Program-made: the position numbers and the translations under genes
Assembly (NCBI GenBank): GCA_013339765.2
Contig: CM023454.1
Span: 135,735,399-135,799,398 of the forward strand
Direction: 5' to 3'
Origin: Haemaphysalis longicornis
Taxonomy: Eukaryota; Arthropoda; Arachnida; Ixodida; Ixodidae
Length of the DNA stretch: 64,000 nt
The notes under the pieces: generated by a model
Database searches by the model: none
The model's input: only the letters and a program-made list of their open reading frames with translations
Told to the model about the DNA's origin: nothing
Shown here: positions 41,030 to 52,600 of the stretch, piece by piece
Numbering within the stretch: the stretch's first letter is position 1
Layout of the letters: each line of letters opens with the position of its first letter

Positions 41030-41990
41030 AGGTTATGGACTGGTGAGAGATTGACCATACCTGCGAACTGTCGATGGGCACTGTCTGAGGTAGTTCAATG
41101 ATGAATTTGTCCGCAGGCGCACGAGTAAGCGCTCACATTTTTCACCCCACGGTTGGAAGCGGCCGCCTGGCCGCGTGAATTGATGTGCAGGGTAGATGAA
41201 AGTCTTCCCTCGAAAAACGTGCACGATTTAATTTCCGCGAATGCCAAGGTGTGTGGAAACAGGTGCAGGCGATACTCGGTACTCGATACTCAGGCAATAC
41301 TGGAGAAGTTTTCTCACTGAAGATGTACGTACCAACATAGCGATGAAGAAACTGCTCGCACAATCCAGGTGAGCGAACTGTCGTCCAGAGTAACACTTAA
41401 CCCAAAAGCAGAAAGCGATGTGGCGGTGAGTGGCATCACACTGTTTTCTGCTGTGGCTTCGCGGCTTCAGTGTTTAAGTGGGATAGCTGATGGCAGTGAT
41501 TGACCTGAGAGTGAACTGCCGGAAAATGTAGTTACAGGACGCACCAGAGCAAAAAAGAAAACGGTATCCAGAACAAAGGAAGGGGAACGGCAGAAAACAA
41601 GAAAGAAAGGTGAATCGCCGATGGTAGGGCTCAACAGCCGTATTACAAGACAATTTTCTGAAATGGAGGACGTGGTCGCAGTTGGTGTGGTCCCGCCTAA
41701 TATACATGCCGAGCATCTCGGAGAGGGGTCTAAGAAATCGTTGGGTTAGGCCTTTAGTAGGAGCGTGGTAGCTGCTACTCATGTTATGAACGGTATTGGC
41801 AGCTCGAAGCACTCCCGCAAGAAAGTTTGATAAAAAAGCCCTGCATCGGTCGCTCACAAGCACCCGATGTCCTCCGTGCCGTGCTTTGCAGGACAAAATC
41901 TACGATTTCTTGGGCGCATCTACATCGTAAAAGTGATTTAGTCAGCGTACCAAGGTAATTGATCAACTGCATTCGGGTGCTGTGCTGGGA
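41030..41990 (-). pseudogene. pol: Ty3/gypsy integrase remnant (element E6)
   Basis: Core: VLVSDRCRAFLSNFLAGVL (second Asp), AANTVHNMSSSYHAPTKGLT (Glu position lost) and SEMLGMYI. The C-terminal part has LLWTTVRSPGLCEQFLHRYV. Sequence is closest to E5's integrase. It is heavily decayed. E6's RT and RNase H lie at 44,230-45,430, with LINE sequence between. Confidence 0.65.
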
Positions 41991-42480
41991 AGCTGTGCGA
42001 AGAGATCAAGCAAACTTATTCAAAAGGCATCGACACACAAGGAAGCAGTTCTAGCGTACCATGTGCGGGAGACATACTGCACTTACAATGTTGGCATTTG
42101 GCCCAAGAGGAAATATACTTTGGCACATTTGGGCAGAGTCAAGGCCGAGTAGCGGGGTGGTTGTTGTTGCGTGGGATCAAGCGGGGTTAGCGTGGCTGCA
42201 TGTGCCGGTAATTGCTCTGTCCGAGCTGATCCTCAGTAGTGCATTTTATGTTCCTTTCACCACAAGTCTGCCAGTTGGGTCTCCTGAAGGAAGCTTAGCA
42301 GAAGGCACGACACGTCTCTACGCAGCATCCAATGTCCCCTTGGAAAGACGACCTGGTGTATAGTGTTCTTTGGGACTGCCAACCAAATAAATCGCTGAGA
42401 GCATTGCGGTCATTCGGCACCATGTTCTGGGCAATCAATTGTACCGTGGTGTATATCCCCTATCACTGCACATGACGAAC
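41991..42480. other. No recognisable gene
   Basis: A 100-codon plus-strand frame (42,061-42,363) has no recognised motif. It lies between E6 integrase and a LINE fragment. Confidence 0.3.
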
Positions 42481-44150
42481 ACAGAGGAGATCGCACGAGG
42501 CTCACCTTTAATAGCCATGATGTGGACGTCGCTGAGCCCGTGAGGATGTGGTACAGCAAAGTTGCATCCTATGTCTTAAGTCCTTTGTGACACAAGGCTG
42601 ACTATAGGGATCTCCTAAGGACTTCAAATGTTCGACGACTGTTCGCCTGAAGTTCATACAGAAATCGGCGGAAACCTTAACACTCGGAGAAAATGACAGT
42701 GCATTCTGTGTCATCTCATCAACGGTCTCATTGCCATTGCCGGCAACAGGGATGGAATCCGTTGAAACCTCACATTAAAGTCCTTGCTGCAGAGTTCTTC
42801 CAGAAGCCGTATGAAACGCTGACAGACCCCTTTAATGGCGACCCCAAGTGGCAAAAGTTGTAGTGCTCGCTTAGAATCACTCAGAATTACAACTTACTCT
42901 GGGTTGTTACTTAACTTTCCTCAACGCAGCAGCGATGGCAATGCACTCGGATTCGGTGGAAGACATAACATAATTCAAGCGTGCAGCCGAGAAAACCTGG
43001 GCATCAGGAATGACATACGCCGCTGCACCAACCCCTCTAAGCGGATTGACTGAGCCTTCAGTAAAAATTTGAATATCACTGGGGGTAAGAGTTCTCCTGG
43101 TGTTGAAGCATTAAACATCTGGCTACTTCGACCGGCGTCTTTCTCTTTACTCTGATGTGCGGAACATGTAGCGAACACTGGAGGCTCTCATAAGACCAGG
43201 CGGGCATAGATGTGTAAATTTTACCCTGCCATTTATGGCACAATACTCTCGGAGTGTTACGAGCAGTGTGCGCATGAGAGACCGTCCTTGTGCGAAGCCG
43301 CGTTATTATTGCTCTTCCAGCACTGGTTTCCCCTAGACGCATTACCTGTGTGAGTAACCTCTGCGACGCCATGAAGCGGAGTGTAGAAGACTGGCTCTTC
43401 TGTATAAACGTCTCTTTCGCCGCTCCCTGATGAACTGGAACTGCCGACTACTCCCCTTTCCTGTGAAACACTTCGAGGTGCTCATACTGGGATTCATGAG
43501 GGGAGATCACATGCAACTGGTAAAGAATGCGACCGAAAATCAGTGCTGAGGAAGAATATTCGTAGACGCTGGGTGATTCCCCCACTTAGCTCCAGCAATC
43601 CTTCTCAAAATGTTCGCACGGGGAACCAGTGCCGAAATGGTCGTGTACTGGCCGTCGCGAATACAGTCTGCTGTCCAAAAGAACACGAAGGCACCACACG
43701 TTAGTGGCTTGACGTATAGATAGCCTTCCCAATGTTAAATTACCACGAGTGTACCGGTTCCGGTTCTCAGACAAAGAACAAACAGAACTGCCTGCAAATG
43801 CGGTCGTTGGTTTTTACAAAACAAACATGTCAAGCTATGCATCATCAAGAAATGCCTCTAATATGGCTCTCCGTAGTTGGTTGAGGCACAACAGGAACCC
43901 ATCTACTGCCTTCAGGATGATAGCTGCAATGATGAAAAATTCCACCTACAAGCCTTACATTCTTGAGCTGTCGACGTAGACGACTGTTGAGAAGTGATGC
44001 GGACTCTTCCATCCTGTCATTATTGTGCTGAAATAGGTGTCACTTTGCTGAATTACCGGCAGGTTGTGTAGATTACGAACAATTGCAGAAAGAATGGATG
44101 TGACCGGTAGAGCAGCATAGTTTGAAAGAAGGCCGAGGCGGACGGTTGAG
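42480..44150 (-). pseudogene. RNase H-bearing LINE fragment
   Basis: Minus strand: RT-thumb-like NRYTRGNLTLGRLSIRQA and LRVLLDSRLYSRR (about 43,760-43,640), then RNase H: TEGSVNPLRGVGAAAYVIPD, SSTESECIAIAAALRKV (about 43,060-42,910) and NGNETVDEMTQNAL (about 42,755-42,700). Collinear with I-type LINE ORF2 but full of stops. It splits E6. Confidence 0.6.
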
Positions 44151-44229
44151 GCAACGCGCTGCGTTAAATGGGGACTGCGTCTATGTGCTTCTATGTGGTT
44201 CTACATCTATGTGCAACGGGAAAATTATA

Positions 44230-45430
44230 CTGCTGGAGATCAAGAACCCAACTACACAGGCGTCCGGAAAAGTACTTGAGTATTGGCAGCCAGCATAATG
44301 TGTGATGGTCTGTGACGACCGTGATGTGCGAGCCGTATAATTAGGGGTGGAACTTTAGAATGGCACACACTACAGTGAGGCATAAGCGACTACGCGCTCC
44401 CTCTGGGGAGAGTCAAGTTGTAGCAAGACCACGCCGATGCCTTGGCCAGTGGCGTCCGTGTGCAGAATGGTTGGCGCAGCGTCATCAAAATGGGCAAGCA
44501 CTGAATTCAAGGTTAGTGCGTCTTTGAGAGACTGGAAAGCCCATTCGCATTCGTCATTACAAACAAAAGCGCTTTCATACGGCAGCAGGTGGTGCAGGGT
44601 AGAGACAATTGTCGCAATATTTAGAATGACGTGGACAAAATTGGATGCTAGCCAGAGGAAGCTGTGGAAGTCTTTCTGCTGGAGTGGTCGGGGAAAATTT
44701 AGAATTGCGGAAAATTTTCAATGGGTAGGGTTGGATTCCCTTTTTTCCGCCCGCGTGTCCAAGTAATTCAATCGATTTGCTAACGAAAGTACTCTTTTTT
44801 TTGTATTCGGGTGCAGTTATCCATTTGAGATGCACGTGAGCACTTCGTCTCGAAGTTGCAGCTGTTTATCAAACGTAGTTGAAAAAACAATGATGTCGCC
44901 AATATAGCAAACACAGCTTTTCCCATTTGGGCCGTGGAGCAAAGTGTGTATCGTTCGTTCACAATGCCGCAGGGGCATTACACAGACCAAAGGGCGGAAC
45001 GTTGAATTCGCAGAGCCCATCCGGAGTACCGCAGGCCGTTTTTTTTTTGTCGCCGTCGTGCTTTTGGATCTGCCAATATCCGGAGCCTACGTCGACTCTA
45101 CACAAGTGTTCTGCTCCATTAAAACTGTCCAACGCGCCCTCGATTATAGGCAAAGAATAAATAGCCTTTCGAGTTATCTTATTTAGCTCATGGTAGGCAA
45201 CGCAAAACCAAACTGCACCATTCCTTTGCATAAGCACAACCCGCGATGACAGGGAACTTGATGAGGGGCTATGACATCGCGCTTCGGCATGTCCGAAAGT
45301 TCTAGAATTTTGCGTTTGTACGAAGATACTCGGTATGGACAACGCTGTACAATGGCTGAGCCGTCTGTTTCTATCCAATGCATGGTGACAGATGCGTGGT
45401 GATACACTGTGCGGGAACGCGGTGGTGGGG
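44230..45430 (-). pseudogene. pol: E6 reverse transcriptase and RNase H remnants
   Basis: RT: PYRVSSYKRKILEL, YHELNKITRKAIYSLPIIEG, CRVDVGSGYWQIQKHDGDKK, VPPFGLCNAPAALERTI and CYIGDIIVFSTTF, where YLDD is changed to YIGD. RNase H: LHTDATGQGIGVVLLQLDS and VVTDHHTLCWL. Several frame changes and a stop are present. Confidence 0.7.
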
Positions 45431-45494
45431 GGTTGACCACAAGAGAAGAAGGACAAAGTGTGTGCCTGTACGGAGGAAGTAGAAGGAAAAGGAA

Positions 45495-46085
45495 AAAGGC
45501 GTGCGAACAGCTGCCCTCAAAATCATTCTTCAGAATCCCGCTGCCCAACACCGTGATGCTGCTGTGGACTCCCCGGCCCACAGCGGCGTAGGTTGTAATG
45601 AGACGGCACACCACCACGCCAGAGCTTTGATATGCCGGGCTCACGTTTCTTATACGTCTACACACGGCATCCCCGAAAAGACCCACGCGTACCTACGTAC
45701 GTACAGGGATTTAACTCACCATTACCGCCCTCTCCGTAGGACCCTGACTCCACCGCACCCTTCACTTACTCCGCCGACGGCGCACATGTGGGGGCTCTGA
45801 CAAACCCACACTGACCCACACCGCACTCTCCTTGTGCACAATCCCCCACACCATTTCACCTCCACTCAATGCCGCTGGACCCTCTCTTCCACTCGCTCTT
45901 TGAGCGCCCGCGCCACCCCTTTCCCCTCCTCTTCTCACTGGGAGCAGGCTCAGGAGAGCTATGACCTATCAACGCAAGAAACCGTCACTGACAGAGCCCA
46001 CACGCCGCGGGGGCCCTTTGGGCCTCCGCCACCCCCCTACCCTGAACCCAATGTAAAATAAAGTGGCATTACTACTACTACTCGG
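45495..46085 (+). pseudogene. LINE 3' fragment with RNase H end and tail
   Basis: Plus strand: DSPAHSGVGCNETAHHHARA (end of RNase H), a His/Pro-rich C-terminus, QCRWTLSSTRSL, PFPSSSHWEQA and PPPPYPEPNVK, then AATAAAGTGGCATT and an (ACT)n tail at 46,069-46,082. This is the typical end of an RNase H-type LINE. Everything upstream is missing. Confidence 0.65.
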
Positions 46086-46210
46086 GTTTCTGATGGCTGC
46101 AATCCGGGAAAGGCGGGTTTGGGGCGTGGTATGTCGGGTTCCTGAATTCTGACTTCTATAGCTTCACTGTTCCCTAGTGGTGGGCCTATTCTGGTGGATT
46201 CCGTCGATAT

Positions 46211-46632
46211 TGTCACGAAGCCAAGTACGACGCAGTTGTTTGGAAAAGAAACAAGTTTATTGGAGCGAACTTGTGCTCCCCTAACAACTGAAAAGAATAG
46301 AGAGGCGGCGAAGCAGCGGTCAACAACGTGACGTACGTGCGTCGGCGAGTGTCGCAGAATCGAATGCCGCGGCGTCTGCTGTGCAAGCTTTTATCTTCCG
46401 GCGCGAGAGTTTCTGGAATCGTCGATTCATATCCAGAACATTGTAGATCACAGAAGATTATTCTGGGCTAGCGGCGTTAGGGCGAAACACTCTGCTTATC
46501 TGAATGAGATAGCCCATGCGGCATAAAAATAAAGAATGGAACACGCGCTTCGCATGGGACACAGATAACAGAGCCGGGCGCGGCCGGGCATTAAAAACAA
46601 TAAATAAACAAACCCGTACATGGTTCGCGGCA
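46211..46632 (-). repeat. 3' LTR of E4
   Basis: On the minus strand it starts TGCCGCGAACC and ends CTTCGTGACA. A second partial copy at 48,731-48,955 supports the boundaries. AATAAA-like words are present near 46,600 and 46,660 on one or other strand. Confidence 0.8.
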
Positions 46633-46667
46633 TTACCCCCCAGTAAGAGTGCATCGACCCGATGCTA
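46633..46667 (-). promoter_or_regulatory. E4 hairpin plus polypurine tract
   Basis: Minus strand: GCATCG-GGT-CGATGC (46,651-46,665), nine bases, then the PPT ACTGGGGGGTAA directly before the LTR. The third occurrence of this arrangement in the window. Confidence 0.75.
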
Positions 46668-46710
46668 AAATAAAACGACAGTCCGAACAAACAGCCACAA
46701 CAAAAGTTCG

Positions 46711-47763
46711 TCATCTTGCGAAGCACGGATTGAGGCGAACCACGTGGACGACTTCGGGTCGCATGCGTCGTCGTGATATGCCGGAATCACCACTGGGGAT
46801 CACTTCGTAGGTTAATTGGCCAACACGTCCTAGAATCTGGTAGGGTCCGAAATACCGTCGCAGAAGCTTCTCGCTGAGTCCGCGTCGTCGCATGGGAGTC
46901 CAAACCAACACACGATCCCCTGGTTGGTACTCGGCGTCGGAGGTTGTAGCGGCCGGCATCCACCAGATGCTGGTGCGTTATACGAACTTGAGCGACTGGC
47001 GGGCCTCCTCCGCACGTTGAAGGTATCCTTGGACGTCAGCGTTGAGGTCGTCGTCTTCTACATGCGGAAGCATGGCGTCGAGCATCGTAGTCGGCCGTCT
47101 TCCTTAGACAAGCTCGAACGGTGTCATCTGCGTAGTTTCCTGCGTCGCTGTATTGTACGCAAATGTGACATACGTGAGGACTTCGTCCCAAGTCTTATGT
47201 TCGACGTCGATGTACATGGCCAGCATATCCGCAATCGTCTTGTTCAGACGTTCCGTTAGTCCGGTGGTTTGGGGGTGGTACGCCGTATTTCTTCGGTGAT
47301 CCGTGTTGCTGTAGCGTAAGATTCCTTGCATCAGCTCCGCCGTACAGGTCGTTCCTCGTTCCGTGATTAGGACTTCAGGAGCTCCATGTCGCCGCACAAA
47401 TTGGTTTATAAAGAACTTGGCGACTTCTTGTGCAGTCCTCGGCGGAAGAGCGGCCGTCTCTGCGTAGCGCGTCATGTAGTCTGTCGCTACGACAATCCAC
47501 TTGTTCTCCGATCGTGACGTCGGGAACGGGCCTAGAAGGTCCATTCCAATCTGTTGAAAGGGCCTTGACGGGACGGTGATCGGTTGCAGAAGTCCGGCGG
47601 GTCTTGTCGGCGGCGTTTTTCGTCGCTGGACGTCACGGCAACTCCCAACGTAGTGGGTGATGTCGGATGTAAGGCGGGGCCAGAAGTACTTCCCCTTAAT
47701 TTTTGCAATAGTGCGAGCTGTGCCGAGATGTCCGGAAGTCGGGTCTTCATGGGACGCTTCCAA
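46711..47763 (-). pseudogene. pol: E4 integrase, second catalytic Asp changed
   Basis: Zinc domain: SHEDPTSGHLG and a region reading CRDVQRRK, where the second Cys is Val. Core: GMDLLGPFPTS (first Asp), EVLITERGTTC where TDRG is expected (Asp to Glu), and TGLTERLNKTIADML (Glu). C-terminus: LLRRYFGPYQILGRVGQLTY, VVHVVRLNP. A frameshift lies near 47,060. Confidence 0.8.
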
Positions 47764-48717
47764 AATTTTGTCACGAAGGTCTGCGGGATGACAAGTAGAT
47801 AATTCGTTCTTGTTCCGGGGCTGAAATTCTTCTTCACGAGGACGGAGTTTTTGGGGCTGAATGCTGGTAAGTTCCGCTTGAACGCTCTAGGCACGGCGAC
47901 GTTTCGTCCTTCGAGGTAGTCGATCAATACGCGCAGGTCCGGGTCGGCACGCTGCTGGGCGGCTAGTTCGCTCTCCGTAACGACCCCGAAGAACGCGCTG
48001 TCTTCATCGGAGTCTTGTGGTGGTGGGTCGATAGGGGCGCGGGACATGCAGTTGGCGTCGGAGTGTTTCGTGCCGGATTTGAAGACAATTGTAACATCGA
48101 ACTCTTGCAGGCGCAAACTCCACGGCCCAAGACGGCCAGAGGGGTCCTTCAAATTGGCGAGCCAACAAATCGCATGGTGGTCTGTTATAACCTTGAACGG
48201 TCTGCCATACACGTATGGGCGAAATTTTTAAATGGCCCATACAATAGCCAGGCACTGTTTTTCGGAGGCAGAGTAGTTTTTCTCCTCCTTTGACAGACCA
48301 CGGCTGGCATAGGCGATTACGTTTTCGCACCCGCTTTGTTTTTGGACAAGGACGGCACCCAAGCCTATATCACTGGCGTCCGTGTGTATTTCCATTTCGG
48401 CGTTTTTCGTCTCAATGAGCGAGCACGGGCGGGCTCTGCAGGTGTTTTTTCAGCTCGCAGAATGCCTTTTCTTGGCCGTCTTCCTAGCTGAAAGGGGTGC
48501 TATCTTTCGTCACGCCCGTGAGCGGCTCTGCAATGCATGCAAAGTTTGCGATAAAGCGCCGGTAGTATGCGCAGAGTCCAAGAAATCTGCGCACGCCCTT
48601 TTTATCTTTCGGCCTTGGGAAGTTCGCTATGGCTGAAATTTTCGCTGGGTCAGGCAGGACTGCCGCGGCGTAACGACATAGCACAAAAACTGCAGTTCCT
48701 TGTACGCGAAGCGGCAC
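47532..48717 (-). pseudogene. pol: E4 RNase H and RT end
   Basis: The 48,717-48,484 frame has the RT C-terminal part (FPRPKDKKGVRRFLGLCAYY, RRFIANFACIAEPLTG). The 48,212-47,532 frame has the RNase H end (ITDHHAICWLANLKDPSGRL) and the pre-integrase linker (KHSDANCMSRAP). The RT palm with YxDD is deleted. Confidence 0.75.
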
Positions 48718-48730
48718 TTTTCAGGCTTCA

Positions 48731-48955
48731 GTGTTTCTGGAACCGTCGATTCACATCCAGAACATTGTAGATCACAGCAGATTATTCTTGGCTAGCGGCG
48801 TTAGGGCGAAACACTCTGCTTATCTGAATGAGATAGCCCATGCAGCATAAAAATAAAGAATGGAACACGCGCTTCGCATGGGACACAGATAACACAGCAG
48901 GGCGCGGCCGGGCATTAAAAAAACAAATAAACAAACCCGTACATGGTTCGCGGCA
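48731..48955 (-). repeat. Partial 5' LTR of E4
   Basis: Same orientation and nearly the same sequence as 46,405-46,632 of the 3' LTR. The U5 end is missing and joined directly to truncated RT, marking the deletion breakpoint near 48,730. Confidence 0.8.
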
Positions 48956-49265
48956 ATATGTTCGGGGAAGCCCTGAACATCCCCTTCATGGTCTCAAGCT
49001 GTTTTGCGGTGTCGGCCCGAGTTGAGACGTAGATCTGCGACAAGCCCCCAGGGCCTGACGTAAGCGTGTGCTTCACGACAAGGGCCAAGGCTCGCACATC
49101 GTGAAGCGACCCCAGGGCACTGTCCACGGGCCAGCGGTCCGTCCTCGCGGCGTAGGCCGGAGGTACCACAGCACGCTCAATCCCACTCCGCGAGTCTTGT
49201 CAGCTTCCATCCCCGGCATCGCTGGATTGCGTGACTTACGGCTCCGGACATGGCGAGACTATCCA
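48956..49265 (-). pseudogene. Unrecognised coding-like fragment
   Basis: On the minus strand a 24-codon frame from ATG (MSGAVSHAIQRC...) stops, and an overlapping frame continues VPPAYAARTDRWPVDSALGS, LHDVRALALVVKHTLTSGPG and GLSQIYVSTRADTAKQLETM up to the E4 junction. Composition is protein-like. I do not recognise a family. It could be an exon or an old element cut by E4. Confidence 0.3.
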
Positions 49266-49469
49266 TGATTTTACTTTGGTGCAGATCAGTGAGCCTTTTT
49301 CAGTGTTCCGTAAAACTGTACGCTTTTAGCGTCTTCGGGTACCTTCTTCCTTGTATGTTCACTTTGTGTCTATTCTGCTTTATGTTCAGCTAACTAAAAT
49401 ATATCTCTTGATGTTTCGAACCCGATGTTTTCGCTCCGTACGAAGGTCTAACGCGAAGTACTAGCGGGG

Positions 49470-50600
49470 TCCTTAATCCCAAGATGTACGTTTGAGTGTG
49501 TTGGAAGTCTCGTTGAAGGATGCACCGTGCTTTTTCAGAATGGCCAGCAATTTTTCCGTATGCGCCGCCGTGTGGTCTGGGCTAACAGTAGCAGAAATGC
49601 TAGGCAAAACAGCTGAGGGGACAGGATACCGCATGTACATAGGTGCATGGGTGCTAGAAGAGCTACAAGGAGGCTCAGTGTGGACTACTGAAGCGACGGC
49701 CGTGCCCTTGCCTAGCAATGCTGGCTCACCGGTGGTGTTGAGTGCTGCCAGAGCTGGAAATCCCAGCGAAAAGCGAAAGAGGCAGATAAACATGGCGATT
49801 CTGCGAGGAATCAAGCGGCTCACTGGAGAAGCTATCACGTCGCCTTCAAAAATGATGCCCAATAAAACTTTAAGGACAGCTTGGCAAACAGGCGGGAGGA
49901 CGTGTTCAGCATGCCGGGTCAAAAACGGATGTTTAATATCGCAGAATGAAAACTCTGTATCGCTAATTTGAATGAATCGGTTGGGATAATATATAACGGT
50001 GGAAGCTGAGGATAGAAAGTCTCATCTCAAAATTAGTTCATACGAGCACTCTAAGAGGACTGAAAATTGGATGCGCTGATGATCTGTCCAGATGAACACT
50101 CGTGCTGCGAAACTTGCGAGGTATGTTCATTTGCAATAAACACCGAAGGGTCATAGTAATGTGTGTTCACTTTTCATACACAAGAAGGCAGATTAGAATT
50201 CATAACGGAAACAATGGCTGCGGTGTAAAGAAAAGTTTCACGCAAATTCATTCCACTTCAACAGATAACACACGCGCTCGGGAGGAGTTACAATCAGTCC
50301 GAGCGATGCAGTTTTCTGGAGGTCAGTGTCACGAGATACGGGGAGAATGGGCGACACTGAACAAATTCGAGGCGTGGAACAATGACTTCTTGAGTCGCAG
50401 CCACTGCGCGAACGGTCATTTCAGTCTTGAGAGGACGGAGAGCGCTGTTCAGAAGAGTAGACAGGTCACTGCCACTGTAGTTTAGGCGTTCGTCGTGTTC
50501 GTAAGATTCGTAGCCGGGTAGTTCATCTTGCAGACACCGTCGATAGAAACGCGTGATGTGGCCTGGAATGAGGTAGTAGAATCTGGAGACCCCCCTTCCA
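49470..50600 (-). pseudogene. Old Ty3/gypsy remnant E7 (gag knuckle to PR-RT linker)
   Basis: Minus-strand pieces align with E5. A knuckle region reads FYYLIPGHITRFYRR, where the three expected Cys are Phe, Leu and Tyr; then QDELPGYESYEHDE. A protease-like AAIVSVMNSNLPS is near 50,230. A PR-RT linker is open for 149 codons (LLGKGTAVASVVHTEPP, SPDHTAAHTEKLLAILKKHG). Many stops. An ancient relative of E5. Confidence 0.5.
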
Positions 50601-50604
50601 CTGT

Positions 50605-51173
50605 GAAGTGTTCGCGACCTTGACCCCACCCGACGAAGAGACGCCGACACAAAATGAACAGAAATAACCGGTTTATTCCGAGGAACAGAAAGATATCTGG
50701 GACAAACATTCGCATAAAATAGAATGATTATGGGAGCATCGCGACATAAGAAAGCCCGCGGCCACCACTGGAATAAAATGAGAGGGCGCTCCCCCAACAT
50801 TCACAATTGTTTCCGAGTCCATTGTCCTAAGCGGCACCGTCCACGCACAGCCAGATGCGCTGCTTAGTTCCGGATGGCCAAGGGCCGTGGTTGCTGTTCA
50901 CGGTTTCATTCGGCTCCAATCACTGCGATCCGCCCCGGCCAGGCTCCCGCGTCCAACTCCCCCCACTGCTCTTGTGAGCGCGCTTTTTAAGCCACTCGGT
51001 TGATTTGGCGTATTTTCTTTGTTTTACGCGCATGCACGTGTTTGTTTCGGCTCACTGTTCGTCGCACACGCATGCACTTGCACTAGCGCACTGTCGTACA
51101 CTTCGGCATTCGACACGCGCTCACTGCACTCTATTCACCCTAGGCGGGCGCACGTAGATGCTGTGCCCCTACA
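50605..51173 (-). repeat. Candidate 3' LTR of E8
   Basis: Minus strand begins TGTAGGGGCACAGC right after a purine-rich stretch (TGGAATGGAGAT), has a TTAAAAAG box near 50,985 and an AATAAA near 50,677, and ends near TTCACA. It follows E8's integrase by about 200 bases. No second copy is available to confirm the ends. Confidence 0.5.
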
Positions 51174-51371
51174 ATCTCCATTCCACAAAACCCGACAACT
51201 CCCACGTTGTCCGAGAAGCGCTGCGAGGATGCCGCTTATGAAGCGTTCTCCAGGGGGTTGGATTTGAATGCCGTTTGAGGGGTTCTTCATCCCCGAGCTG
51301 TACCGTTGAGCGGGCAGCCTATCCTGAAGAAATGAAAAAGATTGGATTTCTTCTTCAGAGAGCCGTTCATA

Positions 51372-52335
51372 TTATCCCTTCAGGTCGTCAATGCCTACGA
51401 GATCCGTATCCCGTCCGCCGTGCACGTTACAAAGACGATAGGTCAGCCTAGATGTGCACCTTGTTACCTCATAAGGGCCTTCCCATCGGTCAGACAGGCA
51501 AGCAGCAAACCCTTTTGCAGCATCGCATAACGGATGTGTGGGGCGGAGTACCCGATCCCAGACGAAAAACTCAAGCTGGCGCCGTCCCTTGTCGTACTGC
51601 CGGCGGTGTCCGAGGAGTGCCACGTCCAGCTGTTGCCTGGCATCCTGCAAGGTCTCTTTCAGTTTGCTGGAAGGATCCTCCGCATACCTAACATAAGAGC
51701 GGGGTCGCATCTCGACCTGGTCACTGAATGAGTGTTCAGTAGGAAAAACACGTCGCGGCCAAACAGCAAGGTTGCTGGTGTAAAGCCAGTCGAGCGATTG
51801 ACCCTAGTCCCAGTTGCAAACGCAATTTCCGAGTGGCGGGCATCCCAGTCTTTGCGGCATTAATTGAGGCCACCAGCATCATATTCATGTTCCTGTTCAC
51901 AGGTTCTGTTATGTTTGCTTGTGGATGGTACGGAGTAGTCTTCTTTTTTACTACGACCAGAACGGAACAAGTGTCCACGAACTTCTTGCTCATGAAGTAA
52001 GTCGCATTGGTCGTTCTGAGTTGTTTCAGAAATTCAAAGATGGTGAAACTATCCAAGAACTTGTCACAGATCAACTTTGAATCCAGTTTACGTAACGCCT
52101 ACAGCTTCACCCACTTGGAGAAATCATATGTGACCACCAGGAAGTAGCGGTTGCCCTTCAGCAATCTTAGACGCGGAGCCATCACGTCGCACACCGCGAT
52201 TTGCCAAGGGAAGCGGCTCTCGGCCTACTTCATGAGGCCAAGTTGTTTACCTGCTCTTGGGCTTCCAGACTGGCAAACTGGGCATGTCTAGGAGCATTTC
52301 GTTACCTCGTACTCATGCAAGACCATTTGACAACG
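51372..52335 (-). pseudogene. pol: E8 integrase remnants
   Basis: The core is visible as TTPYHPQANITEPVNRNMNM (Glu region), and the C-terminal part as YDKGRRQLEFFVWDRVLRPT and LSDRWEGPYEVTRCTSRLTY. The first Asp motif is not seen. The lineage differs from E1 to E6. Confidence 0.65.
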
Positions 52336-52600
52336 CGGCATAGCTTTTCGTACGTTTTTTGTCAGTCACTATGACCTGCAAGGATAGTGTCGTCGTATTA
52401 TTCCATTAAAGACCGCCTTAGGCGCTTTCGTACGAACACCCGGAAGGAATACTGCGCTTGAAATGTACCGCAGTAGCAAGCCGTCTTGGCTTTCGACGTA
52501 GCAGTCGTAGTCCGGTGCCAGTGCTCCCGCGCAATTGTCGTTCACTGCGGCCGTCATGGGCTCCTGAATGCGCTCGCTCTGCTCGTGTACTTGCTGCGCT

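Larger units (their letters stand above)
46211..48955 (-). mobile_element. Ty3/gypsy element E4, internally deleted
   Basis: Minus-strand element with a 422-bp 3' LTR, hairpin-PPT, integrase, RNase H and the end of RT, then a partial 5' LTR. Gag, protease and most of RT are deleted. The flanks share ATAT (46,207-46,210 and 48,956-48,959), consistent with one original insertion followed by internal deletion. Confidence 0.8.
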
